Notes: generated from the letters alone by a model not told the origin. A stretch of 64,000 nucleotides of DNA from Acholoe squamosa (GCA_949317995.1 OX439045.1:42179693-42243692); one strand, 5' to 3'; shown: positions 1-11,680, counted from the stretch's first letter. Numbers and translations: made by a program.

Positions 1-850
1 CAGGTCTTTGTTTTCAACTCAGCCTTTGCTTCCAAAAGTTGTTTTTCAGGCAAAACCCCCAGTTTTACAAACTACAGCTTTGTTTGTGATTCAGGGTAAA
101 CAAATATTTCTTCTCTGGATAGCCCGAAGCATTTGTTTATATACCGATTTCCTCTTTTTATGATATACTTTATTGATCAATCCACCACATGCTGTAGTGA
201 TAATAATTGTCGATCAATTTATGTGGCCTGGGAATTTCATTTTGCATCTTATATTTTAAAAAAAGGAGAGAGGTCTCTTAACACTCAATTAAGGTGTAGG
301 AGAACATGATATATACAATGGTCCATGAGTTCATGTTTTCAATAACTTAAGGATAATATGCCAGCTGCATATTCATCCTTTATAGATGATCCATAGATCT
401 AGTAGACAAAAGAACCAAGAGAGAATAAAGAACAATAAGACTTTATACAGAGATATACAAGAATTCAGAGGATTTTAAGCCATTTGGTCCACAACACAGT
501 TATTCTTTTTGAGTGACTGCAGTTTGAGATGAGAAAAGATGAGGCCCAAATAGGTAATCTAGGAAGCAAAAACAAAAAACAGGGGTATCTGGTTTATAGT
601 AGGTAGGGCAAGTCTACCTGATATTAATCACACATAACACAAAGTCACCTGTACTAAAGAAATATTCTCCAACAAGCCACATAAAATGATTTATCCTCTA
701 CATGATAGTGTGAGTCTATCAAGTTGATATACTCTTACATAGTAACACATGGTTTATCTAGTGAGTTTATCCAATTGATATACTCTAGCGGTTATCAAAT
801 AAAAGGCCGTAAAAGTAGGAAGAAGAACAAGCCAATAAGTGAAATGTAAA
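1..850. other. Unassigned AT-rich sequence
   Basis: No coding region or RNA gene is visible. The only structure seen is a short direct repeat: a 26-bp segment at 710-735 recurs with two differences at 761-786 (core TTGATATACTCT). Confidence 0.5.
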
Positions 851-905
851 TCAGTCTTCAATGATCAATGAGTCCAGTTGACTCATTGCATCTTCTAGGT
901 GATCC

Positions 906-1127
906 TCATTTACAGGCCGACCACTCTTTGTGGAGATCTTTGATGCGGGCAATCCGAATTTTGAACTGTTGTATGGTCTGACTTTTCTGATACCACTCAT
1001 CAAGATTGTCCGACATCTTGACAACACGATACAGTGGTGATCGTTTATAGAAATCTCTCCTTGGTCTTCTGACCTTGAATTTAATTTTTTGGGAGCTTCT
1101 AGTGGAGATTTGGACAATGTTAAACAT
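906..1127 (-). other. Unrecognised 73-codon minus-strand ORF
   Basis: The reverse strand encodes a basic peptide (about 73 residues, with RRPRRDFYKRSP near the front and DNLDEWYQKSQ in the middle). I do not recognise a family. It lies just upstream of, and overlaps, the plus-strand LINE remnant that begins near 1089. It could be a fragment of another mobile element or chance. It is reported because its composition looks protein-like (charged, aromatic, few low-complexity runs). Confidence 0.2.
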
Positions 1128-3283
1128 ACGAGAGACCCTGCCATAGCTTACACTGGCACTATGGACTTTGTTCAGGCCTACCTAGACAACAACTGCCCTA
1201 TAACACGGAAAACAAGGAGAGCCAATCCCAAACCAGAGTTCACCACAGAGGTACGGAGACTTGTGCAGCATACGAAAAGGGAATACAGAAAATCAAGAAG
1301 GATCCGCAGGAGAATCTACAATGTACACATGGCTACAGCATGGCAGACAATGATAGAAAGGCAGTACTAGACTGCATAAACTGCTTTAGGCATGATCCAA
1401 AACGGTTCTGGGCAATCCTGAAACAACTGTGGAAAGGAAAAAATGATGTACCTCAAATTAGTCTCGTCGATGACCAAGGTAACCCAGTGAGAGAACAAGA
1501 TACCGCGGAATATCTCAACTGCTATTACTCAGGTATTGGCAATCAACTAGCAGAGAGGTTTGCCAACATACATCTATTTGATGTTAGTGGACTCACCCAG
1601 GTAGATGGAGACAAATTGGACTTCATACCTCTTACTGAGATAGAAACTGAGAAAAATGTCAGGCATAGTGGACGTAAAAACCTGTGTAATTAAGGACTGT
1701 CTTCTAGCAGATAACACAATTGCAAATAGAATAGTCAACTGCTCAATCTCAAGTTGCAGTGCCCGATGAATGGAAAATGGGTACTGCTACCAAAGGGAGG
1801 GAGTCTGAAAACAACTGGGAATTGGCGCCCAATCAGCCTCCTCAACGTCTGTAACAAACTTACTGAGAAAAGTGCACACAAACAATTGATGAAGTACCTA
1901 CTGGACAACCGTATTATGAGTGAGTCACAATTCGGCTTTATGCCAGGCCGAAGCACAGAGGATACCATCTTTGCCTTAACGAATGAAGGAAGGCGATATG
2001 AGGAAGGTGTTCAACCTTTTGGATCATGAGCTCTTAATGAACAAGCTCAACCTTTTGGATCATGAGCTCTTAATGAACAAGCTAAGATAATACAACTTTA
2101 GTGAAAACACATGTGCATGGATAAGGCACTACTTAAAGGACCGAAAGCAAGTGACCCGAGATAACAACACTACATCCAGTGCCAAACCAGTGACCAAAGG
2201 CGTACTGCAGGGGTCAGTGATAGGCCCCCTCCTCTTCATCCTGTATGTAAATGACATGGGCAATCACATAACCCACAGCCACTACTATCTATATGCCGAT
2301 GATACAGCATTAGTGGTATCAGAGAACAACAAGGATCCACTCCAGAGGCTGCTGCAGGCTGACCTAGATAATGTGGGAATATGGTGCCCCAAAACAGACT
2401 AACTGTTAACACGGAGAAAACAGTCATCCTCTGGACACACTCTCAAGAATTACTCCGGATTTGCACCAAACGCCATGTACCTAGGAGGGGAACCCCTAAA
2501 AGTCATAATACAATACAACTACCTGCGTGTCATTATTGACACACATATGACTATGAGATACAAACTACAGAAACAGATATCCACATTGAGAACTTGCCTG
2601 GCACAACTGAGGCGACTGCAAAGCAAAACAGACAAGGAAACAACGCTAAAGGTGTACACTAGTATTGTGAGACCCGCTATTGATTACTCCTGCTTCCTGA
2701 CAGATGGTGGACGAGTATGGGCCAAGAACAAACTACAGACACTACAGAATCACTGCCTTAGAGCATGTGAAAAGATTATGGACCCACATGGTATAGATAT
2801 CGACGCCCTACATGACAGGAATAAAGTGCCCAAGCCGTCAGTCTCCAGGAAATTACAACTTCTGAGGCAAATGTTCAAAATGTCAAAAAACCCAGACTTA
2901 GTTCTTGTCCCTGTAAGAAATCTATGGGGCAACGTAAAAGTGAAACTGAAAGCTGTCCAGTCAAAAACAGACATATATGACAAGAGCCCGGCATTCCGCG
3001 GTCATGAACTGTGGGATGGACTCGAGTCAAATGTACAAAGATGTGAGAACATGAAAGATTTCCAAAGACTTGTACACCCTCAAATTGTAGCCTGATCTCA
3101 ATTACATATCCTCATAATAAGTCTATATAAATGAGACCTTATAATCATGAACACTGGACAGATGATAATACATGAGATAAAACAAAAGCAAGTACCTATG
3201 TATTTACTATGTTTGGTGCAAAGTGAAAAACGCCCCACATTGTGAGTTTATGTTGCCAATAAAACAAATTCAATTCAATTCAA
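1089..3283 (+). pseudogene. Decayed non-LTR retrotransposon (LINE), reverse transcriptase and 3' end
   Basis: This is the remnant of a LINE polyprotein that would copy its own RNA at a nicked chromosomal target. Fragments in changing frames follow the usual order. The endonuclease-RT linker is at about 1089-1690 (TRKTRRANPKPEF). The RT fingers are at 1754-2029 (NWRPISLLNV, then SQFGFMPGRSTEDT). The palm is at 2151-2402 (GVLQGSVIGPLLFIL, then the catalytic YADD). The thumb and C-terminal region is at 2475-3095 (VYTSIVRPAIDYS, LQNHCLRACE). Stops and frameshifts separate these blocks, and the N-terminal endonuclease is missing, so the copy is 5'-truncated and dead. After the stop near 3095 comes an untranslated stretch with AATAAA at 3259-3264 and a short AATTC-type microsatellite tail at 3266-3283. 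That tail style fits CR1/L2/Jockey-like LINEs; the exact clade is not resolved. Confidence 0.88.
2011..2082 (+). repeat. 36-bp perfect tandem duplication inside the LINE palm
   Basis: Two identical 36-bp units (2011-2046 and 2047-2082) repeat a segment encoding LNLLDHELLMNK. The unit is a multiple of three and keeps the local frame. It sits in the conserved palm region that normally reads KAFD.LDHELL. The identity of the units suggests the duplication is younger than most of the decay around it. Confidence 0.9.
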
Positions 3284-3285
3284 GT

Positions 3286-4485
3286 GATCTTATCTATCTG
3301 TCCATTCATAGGCACATGCAAGTGTTTGCTAGTTACAGAACACTTGTACATGAGAGAGAGATGCATTTCATCTCTCCTCCTTTCTAAGTAAGGTACCCCA
3401 CACTGGTCATTCAGTTGATCTAGACTCATGTCCCTTACATTGCAGTGCATACAGGTTCTCAATCCTCTGTTTTGCAGCCATTGTTATTTTGCTAGCAGGT
3501 CTTGGTTTGCTCTACCATGTAAGAAACTGGCGTAATCAAACAGGCTCATGATTGTTGTCTTATATGTTAGGATTGCATCATCCCTACTTAAATGCTGCAA
3601 ACCTAAAAAGCTTGTGATTGACCTTACATAAATTATTGTCCTTTATAGCTTCCTCCATGCTTAGTGTTTTGCCCAGGCGGACACCCAGGTAGCAGTAGCT
3701 TTTGACTCTGTCTAGATTTTGGCCTGTTATTTTTTGGCATTCTTCGGGAGGGACTACCAACTTGACTTTATCCTTACTACCACTCAGCATGAACTTGGTC
3801 TTATCACTATTTATAGTGAGTCGTAGGTCGAGGCATTTATCAACCACACGATTAAATTCCTCCTATAGTTTATCAACTGCAGAGGAAACACTGATGTCGG
3901 AGCAGTAAAATATTAGATCATCAGCATATAACTTGCTAGAGCAATGAATTAGATCTAACCCAAGATTATTTATAAAATATGTAAACAATAACGGTCCAAA
4001 GACAGACCCCTGGGGGACCCCAAAAGGTACGTCCTAAAGTTCAGATTCAAAGTTGCCAATCTGAGGTTATTGTTTTCTACCCTCTAAGTAACTCACTAGC
4101 CAGCGATACTCATTTTTGCCTAGTTTGACATCCTTTAGCTTGTGTAGGTACTAGGAGACACGAATGGTCAACAGAATCAAAGGCTTTCCTAAGATCCACA
4201 AAACAGAAAGCAGCTATCTCCCCATTGTCTCTATTGGTGTAAAGGTCAATGCTTAATTCAAAGACAGTGTCTCTAGTACCAAGACCCTTCCGGTACCCAA
4301 ACTGTCTACCAGATATTGAACATAGCTTTTCCATATGAGACTTCAAGTGACTGTGCATGCATTTTTCGGCAATTCCGGAAACCACCGACAAGAGGGAGAT
4401 GGGTCTCCAATTGTTTATATCTCTGAGGTTGCCTGATTTTGGGATCCAGACATTCGGGACCTTCCCACTAGCAAATGATAAATGG
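3286..4485 (-). pseudogene. Second LINE fragment, reverse transcriptase, minus strand
   Basis: Read on the minus strand, this is a different LINE from the one to its left. From 4480 down to 3290 the RT motifs appear in order: GKVPNVWIPKSG and NWRPISLLSVVS (about 4360-4470), SGRQFGYRKGLGTRDTVFEL and DLRKAFDSVDHS (about 4170-4320), GVPQGSVFGPLLF (about 3990-4025), KLYADDLIFY with the YADD codons at 3917-3928, then the thumb with LRLTINSDKTKFM and YCYLGVRLG (3700-3850) and FDYASFLHGRANQDLLAK (about 3490-3560). Breaks include a frameshift near 3590 and a stop after DLLAK. The 5' half (endonuclease) is absent; similarity stops at about 4485. Its 3' end abuts the 3' end of the plus-strand LINE. Confidence 0.85.
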
Positions 4486-5357
4486 TATCACCAGTGTATG
4501 TTTGAAGCAGACCATTTTTAGATAAAGGGACATTTATGTATTCTTGGTGCATGAAACATTGAGGTTTGGGACATCTAAAACATAGTTGTGCCATAAGGAC
4601 TTCATGATTATAAAACTTTTGTTGCCTGAAAGCCCCAGCTCAGAAATGAATGATATTTTGTAGACTATAGGCAACTTTGTGGCCTAAGCACCTCACAGGA
4701 TGGCAGAGAGGGATGTATGTGTGGAGTGTGTGTATGTGTGTGCGAAAGAAGGAGGTACATGTAACAAAGCAAGGGTTTTCACTGAACCCATTCTTTGGTG
4801 CAAAGACCTGGCTTTCGCTACAAAAATCTGCTATTGCTACAAAAACCTCGTTAGCCATTCTATGAGCAAACCCATACTTTGCCAGATAAACCTGAATTTA
4901 GAAGTCCAGTCTTTGCTCAACCAATGTTTTGGGAACGAAAGGTAGGTTTTAGCTACAAAAACAAGGGAAGATGGCAGATTTGCTCCAGACTCAAAATCGA
5001 GAATAAATTGGCTTCAGTGGAGTGGAACACTCACTTTAAAACGGTGTTCTCTGTGGGTACAGTCTTATGGCCAGACTGTTATGACATCACAGAACCAGAT
5101 ACATAGAAGATAGGATAGAAAAGAGGAATATAAACCATTTTCAGATGGGATATGATAGCCCTGCGTGTCGTAACAGAATGATGGACGTATGAGTGTCAGG
5201 CAGGGACTGCAATACATATTGGATAGGTCATTAACACTAGACGTTGCCACCAGAGCGCATTTCCATTTAAATTGGCTGTCGATCCTCCACTTTGACCATG
5301 TTATCATGTTAAGTTCTGAGTATAGGCCTTCTTCATATGAAGGGTTGGTTAGCAGAC
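4486..5357. other. Unassigned stretch with a short TG-rich run
   Basis: No gene or complete element was recognised. A TG/TATG-rich run lies at about 4706-4745. Short phrases of the type GCTACAAAAA recur at about 4817, 4835 and 4951. Small ORFs here look like chance. Confidence 0.4.
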
Positions 5358-5606
5358 ATTATACCACGATTTCTGGCTTACACAGTGCTTTTTGGGGTCT
5401 ATTCCCATCCACATATCTGTCGATATTGCACACCCTATAGGCTGTAACATCAATTTTGGAAGGCATGCGGTTATCAATGTAAGGCGTGCGGTTATCCATG
5501 TAAGGCGTGCGGTTATCCTGGATAACCGCACGCCTTACATTGATAACCTCATGTCCTTACATGTCATATGTTACATCTTAAAACCCACGAAATTTTCAAG
5601 GCCAGG

Positions 5607-5671
5607 GCAGGGCTCGAACCTACAGTCTCAGATCCCTAATCCAACTCCTTATGCATTGCGCCACAGGGACT
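5607..5671 (-). other. tRNA-like segment (pol III promoter-like), copy 1
   Basis: On the minus strand the sequence begins GTCCCTGTGGCGCAATGCAT, which resembles an A box. About 40 bases later comes GTAGGTTCGAGCCCTGC, a good B box that can form a T-arm (GTAGG with CCTGC). The 5' and 3' ends do not pair into an acceptor stem, so it is not a functional tRNA gene. It is a tRNA-derived part of the surrounding repeat, as in SINEs. The same segment is in the second copy at 33714-33775. Confidence 0.65.
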
Positions 5672-5804
5672 GACGAGAGAAGCTTGGTTAGAACCAAGTC
5701 TGGATATAATACAAAGCCATGTGTGCTGTCGCTGTCCGCTGCCGGGCGACGAGGTGTATTATACACAAACATAACCGCGAGGCGCAGTGAACGGAGAAGT
5801 TGGG

Positions 5805-5879
5805 TGGCCTAGCGGTTAGCACGTTGCGCTCAGCCGTCAGAGGTACATGGATCGCGCCCCGGTCCGGGCGCATCTTTTT
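5805..5879 (+). other. tRNA-like segment followed by a T run, copy 1
   Basis: The segment starts GGTGGCCTAGCGGTTAGC, a strong A-box match. It continues with CGCTCAGCCGTCAGAGGTAC and a weakened B-box region GGATCGCGCCCC. It is followed by seven T residues, which could act as a pol III terminator. It interrupts the tandem GCCGGGCGA module array. The equivalent in the second copy is at 33893-33972. It is a decayed tRNA-derived module, not a tRNA gene. Confidence 0.55.
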
Positions 5880-6242
5880 TCGCCGCGTGTGCTGTAGCTG
5901 AGCGCTGCCGGGCGACGAGGTGTATTCTACACAAACATAACAGTGAGACGCATTGAAATCTTTTTTTCGCCGTGTGCGCTACCGCTGTCCGCTGCCGGGC
6001 GAGGAGGTGTATTATACACAAACATAACAGCGAGAAGCATTGAAATCTTTAGCCGTGTGCCGCTGCCTGTCCAAACCGAGACTGGCGCTCTCGCTGTCCG
6101 CTGCCGGGGAAGGAGGTGTATGTACCTGTGTACACACACTATGGCTGGCTTCGATCGAGTCCCGGGGAGGGGGAATAATTTTTGTTTTCAACTTGAATTT
6201 ATTGGTATAATATTGATTATTTATTGGTTTCGTGGTATAAAA

Positions 6243-6366
6243 TAAGTAGTCAATGGATAACTCATGACAGTGGGGGTTATCGACGATAATAACACTCGGC
6301 CTACGGCCTCGTGTTATTATCCGTCGATAACCCCCACGCGTCATGAGTTATCCATTGGTTACTTGT
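6243..6366. repeat. Foldback tail of the composite repeat, copy 1
   Basis: This is an imperfect palindrome about 124 bp long. The arms contain CAATGGATAACTCATGA and GTGGGGGTTATCGACG, with their inverse on the right. They meet at a GC-rich apex reading CTCGGCCTACGGCCTCG. The same tail follows the composite repeat in copy 2, where the inner palindrome is expanded. Confidence 0.85.
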
Positions 6367-6369
6367 TCA

Positions 6370-9300
6370 CTATGGAAAGACTACACGTATTTCGAACAGC
6401 CACTGTTTACCCGCACTGGGTAATAGTGTGTGTTCGTGTGTGTGTGTGGGGGGGGGGGTCATGTTCAACCCAACGCCCAATTCTCGGCAGCCTTGTAAAA
6501 CCTAAAGCTTGAATTGTTAATTGAATAGCGCCAAACATGGCAATCAGTTTTTTTTAGAGTTAGGTAGGCCTGTCGTTGTAGTGCAGAGATGATCAGGCAT
6601 TGGCCCCTATGTAGACCTTTCATGGAATGATAGTTAGAGCTTTCACTATTATTTTGAAGGGTCCTGTCATCAGGGCATTTTCAAGTAACCTCCTGCTTTC
6701 TAGACACTCGTTCTCCTCCTGCAGACTCCAATGGTCACAGACGGCTCACGCAACACCTGGCCTCATCACACTAAGTTTATCACATCCTAGTCTACTCCAA
6801 AACATAACTCAATTCTAAATGTCTAATTTAACGTGGGTGATGGCTTGCTTGTATACGTACCTGTTCGTGTATGAGGAGGCTACGACATTGAAACATACCT
6901 GCAAAGACAAAAAAGAAAGAACATTTTTTAGGCTATAACATCTAGAGGACGAACAGCAGGATTGGTGTTGATAAGGAAGCTCAAGGTAAAGAATCAGTAC
7001 TAGATATAGTCTGACTAGATCTACCCCTAACTCCCTGCTGCCATGTACAAAGGTGGTTCAGTGTCATTAGGGACATATCCCCCATCCCCATCACCCCCTA
7101 CTCCGTGGGTGAATGTCACGAAGCTTACACAGGGAATGTAGCAGCATCAGAGCAAACATATTGGATGAAGGTCTTGGGATTCAAAAAGCAAGGAAGCAAT
7201 GGTACCCATAATCTAGAGGTAGGATGGAGGGGATGAGAGGGTAGAAACTGGCTCGCCTACTAGCACAAAATGTGGAATGATGGTGCTATAGTGAGTACAC
7301 GCCGTCATAAATAAATGCCATGCATCCCTTGAGAAAAAAAATACTCGCCTTCTGAATGTTGTCTACTTGCCCCCTTAAGGGACTTCAAGGTTTATACTAA
7401 TTTGTCATCATGATGCAGCAATATAGTGTAAGGGAGTGACTCATCAGCAATGCTATGGTGCATCCAACGAACCATGTGAGAATAAGTTCAAACGAATTTG
7501 TTTTTGCCCCCCCCTCAGGAGGGGTCAAAATATTTTGCACCCCCCAACATCGAGTTGTTTTGCACCACATTGTACAGCATCATATCACACTCAATTGTAT
7601 TGTTTTACTGAAGAATAAGGTAAGAGGATAACTTCCCAGAGTTATTATCATCTATTGGAATGCCAGAAATTGAAAAGGGGGTTCCACTACTCAATGTCAT
7701 CAGTAGCTGCAGTGTGTGTCACACACTACTTAACCTTATGTCTTTTGTTTGAAAAGGAGCCAGGAGAAGCTAAGTATAGGGTGGTCTGGCGGCATCACCC
7801 GCCCCAGCCAAACAGTTTTACAAATCTAGAGTCTAAATTTATGCATTCTGGTGGTTTTTGAGGTTTCCTGATACCCTCTGATTAAAATTCTACTAAAGGA
7901 ACCTTTCATACAAAATGTTAGAATGGGATCTCATTGCATGGATCTGGATGAATCACAAGATTGATCTCTGTTGTCTTAGGTTAAAGCAAGCAAGCAAACT
8001 GTATTTGAAGGATCTTTTAAGTCTGAACCAACTTGCTGCAGACACACATAGGCCGTTATGACTCTTAACCCCTAGATGCCCAAGCGTGCATTTAAGCGTG
8101 GTTTTGGGCTTAAATGCATGTATATTGAATGGCATTTTCACCCAGAAACTTCTACTGGTCTACTTCTACTGTTACCAAAATGATAATGGGTCATACACAC
8201 ACAATTTCCCATACTCCCATTAGATTTTACAACAACTGATCATATCCATAATGATATGCCATGCAGTGTTACAAACACATTATGTTCCCTAATTGGCAGT
8301 ACCCATGCAGGCAAAATTTGCTTTGCAAGTTCTCTAAGCTCTCAGGATTGCAGGGATTATGGCTATAACATATGATAATGTAGCACAAGAGAAACCATAT
8401 ACTAGAAAATAACAACAAACGGAAGGTTTTGGTAACTATGTTTACCAGACCTGACCAGAAATACCCTGCCCTTGACAGAAAGTCTTCAGCATTGTTCACT
8501 GGGTTATGAGTATTGGGAAAATATACTGCAGAGCCCATATCAGAGGAGAAGATCAAAGTAACACATGGTCTTATCAACAAAGTAATACAATTCTGGGCAT
8601 AAAAAGGTTAACTATAGGAATGGGAGATGGGCTGTTTTAGCACAGCCTTTGGAAATGTTGTTTGGGGGAGGGGGGTAACCAAAGCAATCCAAACCTGCAA
8701 ATCAAAAACTTTACCATTTACATGGGTTGGGGGTTTGGGTTTCTGATAACGTGTGACCCCTTCATGTATGATTGAAATCTTGCTATCCTAATGGAAATCT
8801 GAACCCTGGACACCAGAAGATTGCCGAGACATGAATTGATGTGCCCCTATCCTTTCAGTTACTTGATTCTGCTGTAAAGTACTATCTGCAGATTTGTTCC
8901 CCAGGGAAATTTGGAAAATCTAGACATAATATCATGCATTGTCAGGTCAATTTGTGAGCAAAGGGCCAGACCAACTCTAAGTATGTGCATACTGTTTTCC
9001 AAGAAAGATTTGAAAAATATTGAAAAATCAAATAGTACATTTTGGTGAGGCATGACTGGATGGTTCAGGGGGCACACATCCCACCTGACCCCAAGGTTTC
9101 ACTTCCCCTGCATCATCAATACACTGTTTTTGGCTCAGGGAACATAAGGGTATATGGAGGTTGGAGTGAAAATTTTGATATTTTTGATTGAAATATTGGT
9201 TTTAATTTTGAGGGCCTTTAATTTCAGCTCATCTGAAATAAGAATTATGTTCATCAGATCTTCATCTAGAAAGATTTTCAAATTATGTTCATACACTAAG

Positions 9301-9545
9301 TCGTTCCCCACAAAATATCACTCGGAAAAATAATAACCCTAAAGTAGATAAAAAAAGATATCAGAATTCAATTTCAAACTCCACAGACTATTATGGGAAT
9401 CTTTAAAAATGGCAACACATTTTGTCCACAAAATAACACACTATGTTCTATGGAGGGGTAAGTTTGCGATGCTTGTTTCAGACGTTTTCGCTAGCATTGC
9501 TCCAATGCCTCCCATGCCTCTAAAGGACTACAGGTAGGGTAAGGG
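6370..9545. other. Unassigned intergenic or intronic sequence
   Basis: No gene was recognised. Visible details: a TG and G run at about 6428-6460; the ORF-like stretches are short and uneven in composition. A 10-bp stem hairpin GCATTTAAGC / GCTTAAATGC lies at 8088-8117. A CCCCTC..GAGGGG plus CAAAATATTTTG module at about 7505-7545 recurs near 15442 and 32775. A stretch at about 8870-9090 resembles sequence near 12200 and 15090-15400 (phrases like AAATGGTGCATTTTGGTG), probably an old dispersed repeat. Confidence 0.4.
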
Positions 9546-11680
9546 CAGGGTGTCCGGCGATCCTACTTTTCCTACTTTTTCCTATTTTTTTATAATTTTG
9601 CTATTTTTCCTACTTTTTCTCCAAAATACCTATTTTTTCTACTTTTTTATTTTGCTTTGGCGCATGCAATATAAAAATACTGTTAGTTGCTTTAAAGCAC
9701 ATCTTATGTCAAGTGAAATCAACTCTCGTCTTAAAGTGTGCTATGCTTAGGCTATTGTAGCTCCCAATGAGGTACCTGAGGGAACTTATCACAAGCATGG
9801 TAAATTATTAAGGAGTACCTGATTTTATTACCAAAACTATGGCATGTGAATGATTTTCCTCCTCTTATATGTTTTATCCATTTGGCTAGTAACATTACTT
9901 TGGGTAGATAGCAAATTCTGCATTATTATCTGGTACTCAAATTTTGCCATGTCTGTTGCGCTCCTTTAGTACTAGTACTGAAGTTGTAGCGCTACTACAT
10001 TTAGCCTCCACATGGTTTATGAATAGTGCAGTTTCACTGTTATCTAAGATATCTATGACTCAGCATGTGAGTTGTATCATTGCAATTTGCAGTATTTATT
10101 AATTACATCTTCATTAAAGATTCAGAGATATTGGCTTGTGGAACGAAAGAGCCAATTCTGACACCATTGGTGTATCAATTAATGCTTGATTATGCTAACG
10201 TTAGTTGTGTGGTGATGGTTAGTGATTGACTTGGTGGACATATTATGCTTTGAGCATTAAAACTAGTATTATACTAATGTTTCACTAATAAACCCTTAAC
10301 AGAATACGTGCAAACACCTGATTGATAGTGATCTGGGAGGTAATATCAAAAGGTGGCTACATGAAACATCAATGAGAGACTAATGGTGTCAGTGTTGGCT
10401 GCAATCTATATTTTAACCCATGGAGTGCCAATGTAGAAAACTTTCAGAATTGATTGTAGTTATGTTGTTATGATTTTCATGATACTTTTGGACAAAGATA
10501 GCACTCCCTTAACATTGCTGTGCATTTAGTTTTAGGCTATGCACTGCTGGTGATGGGTCAATAGATTGGTGACGGATTCATCTGACATCAAGTAACCTAG
10601 ATCATTAAAGCCTGCTATAGAACTCTATAGAAACATGCCATATCCCATAAAATTTTAAGAATCTTGGTTAAATAAGACAGATAAAAATGGAATTGTAGTC
10701 AAACAGTGGTGTCGTGTAGAGCCAAGTTCTGCTTACAAAGCCTACTGCACACTATGCAACAAATCATTTCAAATAGACAATACAGATCTCCTGCAAGTTC
10801 TAGCCCGTGCATCAAGGGTTAAGCATACTGGTTTTGCTAAAGCCAGATTTGGAAGCACACAGCACCACTTCGAAAAGAAAAGTGCTAAGCCTAGTTCATG
10901 CATGGTGCAGACAGCTTCCCAGTAAGAACAGACTGCCATTGCTGAAATCCTATGGGCCCACAAAGTATGTGAGAGCAACTTCAGCTTTTGGTCTTGTGAA
11001 GGATTGTCTGACTTATTTGAGAGAATGTTTCCCTGTGAGAGTGATATTATGACATACCCTCTATGTAGTACATGAATAAATTGTACAAAAACTGTGTCTA
11101 TTAAGTAAGTTCTATAGATGGTTTTCACAAAATTAGTACCTCACAGATCTTGTATGGCAGCCATGTTCAGGTAAAACTTTTGCCATAGACTTATCATTAC
11201 AAGTTTCACCTGTTAGTGTGCTGAAACAACTAGCCAATTTCTCAATCTCAATCTAGGATCAGTATTTCCAATACATTGGCAACAATTCATGACAAAGAAA
11301 CAATTTACTGTTTTATTTCACACATTGTGCTCCAACATGGCTACTGTACATCATTTTGATGTAGCAGACTCGCAGTAAATGCCTTCATGAAACCACTGTA
11401 TATCATGTTTCACATACCAATTATACAGGTACAAACTGAGCACCATTTAAATATGTTCTGGAATATTATCCTAATAGATTCTTCATATAAGCTTATCAAT
11501 TCTGAGGATAAATAGGTCTGTTACACATGCATTGTTTATTCTGCATATGTCCTATTTTTTCTTATATTTTCCTACTTTTGTCAATTTTAGTCCTACTTTT
11601 TGAAAATTTTCAGTCCTACTTTAGTCCTACTTTAGTCCTACTTTTGTCCTACTTTTTCAAAGGGGTCTGCCGGACACCCT
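9546..11680 (+). mobile_element. hAT-like DNA element, degraded
   Basis: The left end reads CAGGGTGTCCGGC (9546-9558) and the right end reads GCCGGACACCCT (11669-11680), a 12-bp inverted match. A CAGGG start is typical of hAT elements. Both flanks carry clustered CCTACTTTT motifs (about 9564-9650 and 11549-11660); these are in direct rather than inverted orientation. The interior holds one broken zinc-finger ORF (10635-11070) and otherwise anonymous AT-rich sequence. The flanks GGTAAGGG and TTAAGGAT are only partly alike, so an 8-bp TSD is not established. The class call rests on the end sequence plus the ORF family. Confidence 0.65.
10635..11071 (+). pseudogene. Broken BED/C2H2-type zinc-finger ORF of hAT type
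   Basis: Frame 10635 gives MPYPIKF, a stop at 10656, then ESWLNKTDKNGIVVKQWCR followed by KAYCTLCNKSF and a terminal KH pair about 20 residues on. This is the pattern of the zinc finger that opens many hAT-family proteins. In the same frame, past a second stop at 10923-10925, comes QTAIAEILWAHKVCES, then CEGLSDLFERMFP, which resembles the conserved segment following that finger. It ends with a stop near 11070. Two in-frame stops make it dead as a single protein. Where a first zinc-binding His would be expected, the sequence reads RAS, so that ligand may also be lost (inference). No catalytic DDE-type domain is visible. Confidence 0.65.

Larger units (their letters stand above)
5358..6369. mobile_element. 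Composite repeat with tRNA-like modules, copy 1
   Basis: This 1.0-kb unit recurs almost unchanged at 33460-34500. In order it holds: an 11-bp terminal motif TTATACCACGA (5359-5369); a palindromic cluster built from ATGTAAGGCGTGCGGTTATC (about 5460-5550); a tRNA-like segment on the minus strand (5607-5671); three to four copies of an 80-90-bp module with CTGTCCGCTGCCGGGCGA and a small GTGTATTATACAC hairpin (about 5718-6140); a plus-strand tRNA-like segment inside that array (5805-5873); the inverse of the terminal motif, TCGTGGTATAA (6230-6240); and a foldback tail (6243-6366). No coding capacity is visible. It is probably non-autonomous. No clear target-site duplication (TSD) was found, so the class is open. 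Confidence 0.75.

Noticed and set aside
1735..1968. Minus-strand 77-codon frame within the first LINE
   Set aside because: It is antisense to clear reverse-transcriptase motifs.
5607..5879. Two tRNA-like segments as true tRNA genes
   Set aside because: Acceptor ends do not pair and one B box is degraded; both recur inside the copied composite repeat, so they are SINE-like modules.
9550..9750. Phe/Leu-rich frame resembling a membrane segment
   Set aside because: It is produced by the T-rich CCTACTTTT cluster at the hAT-like left end.
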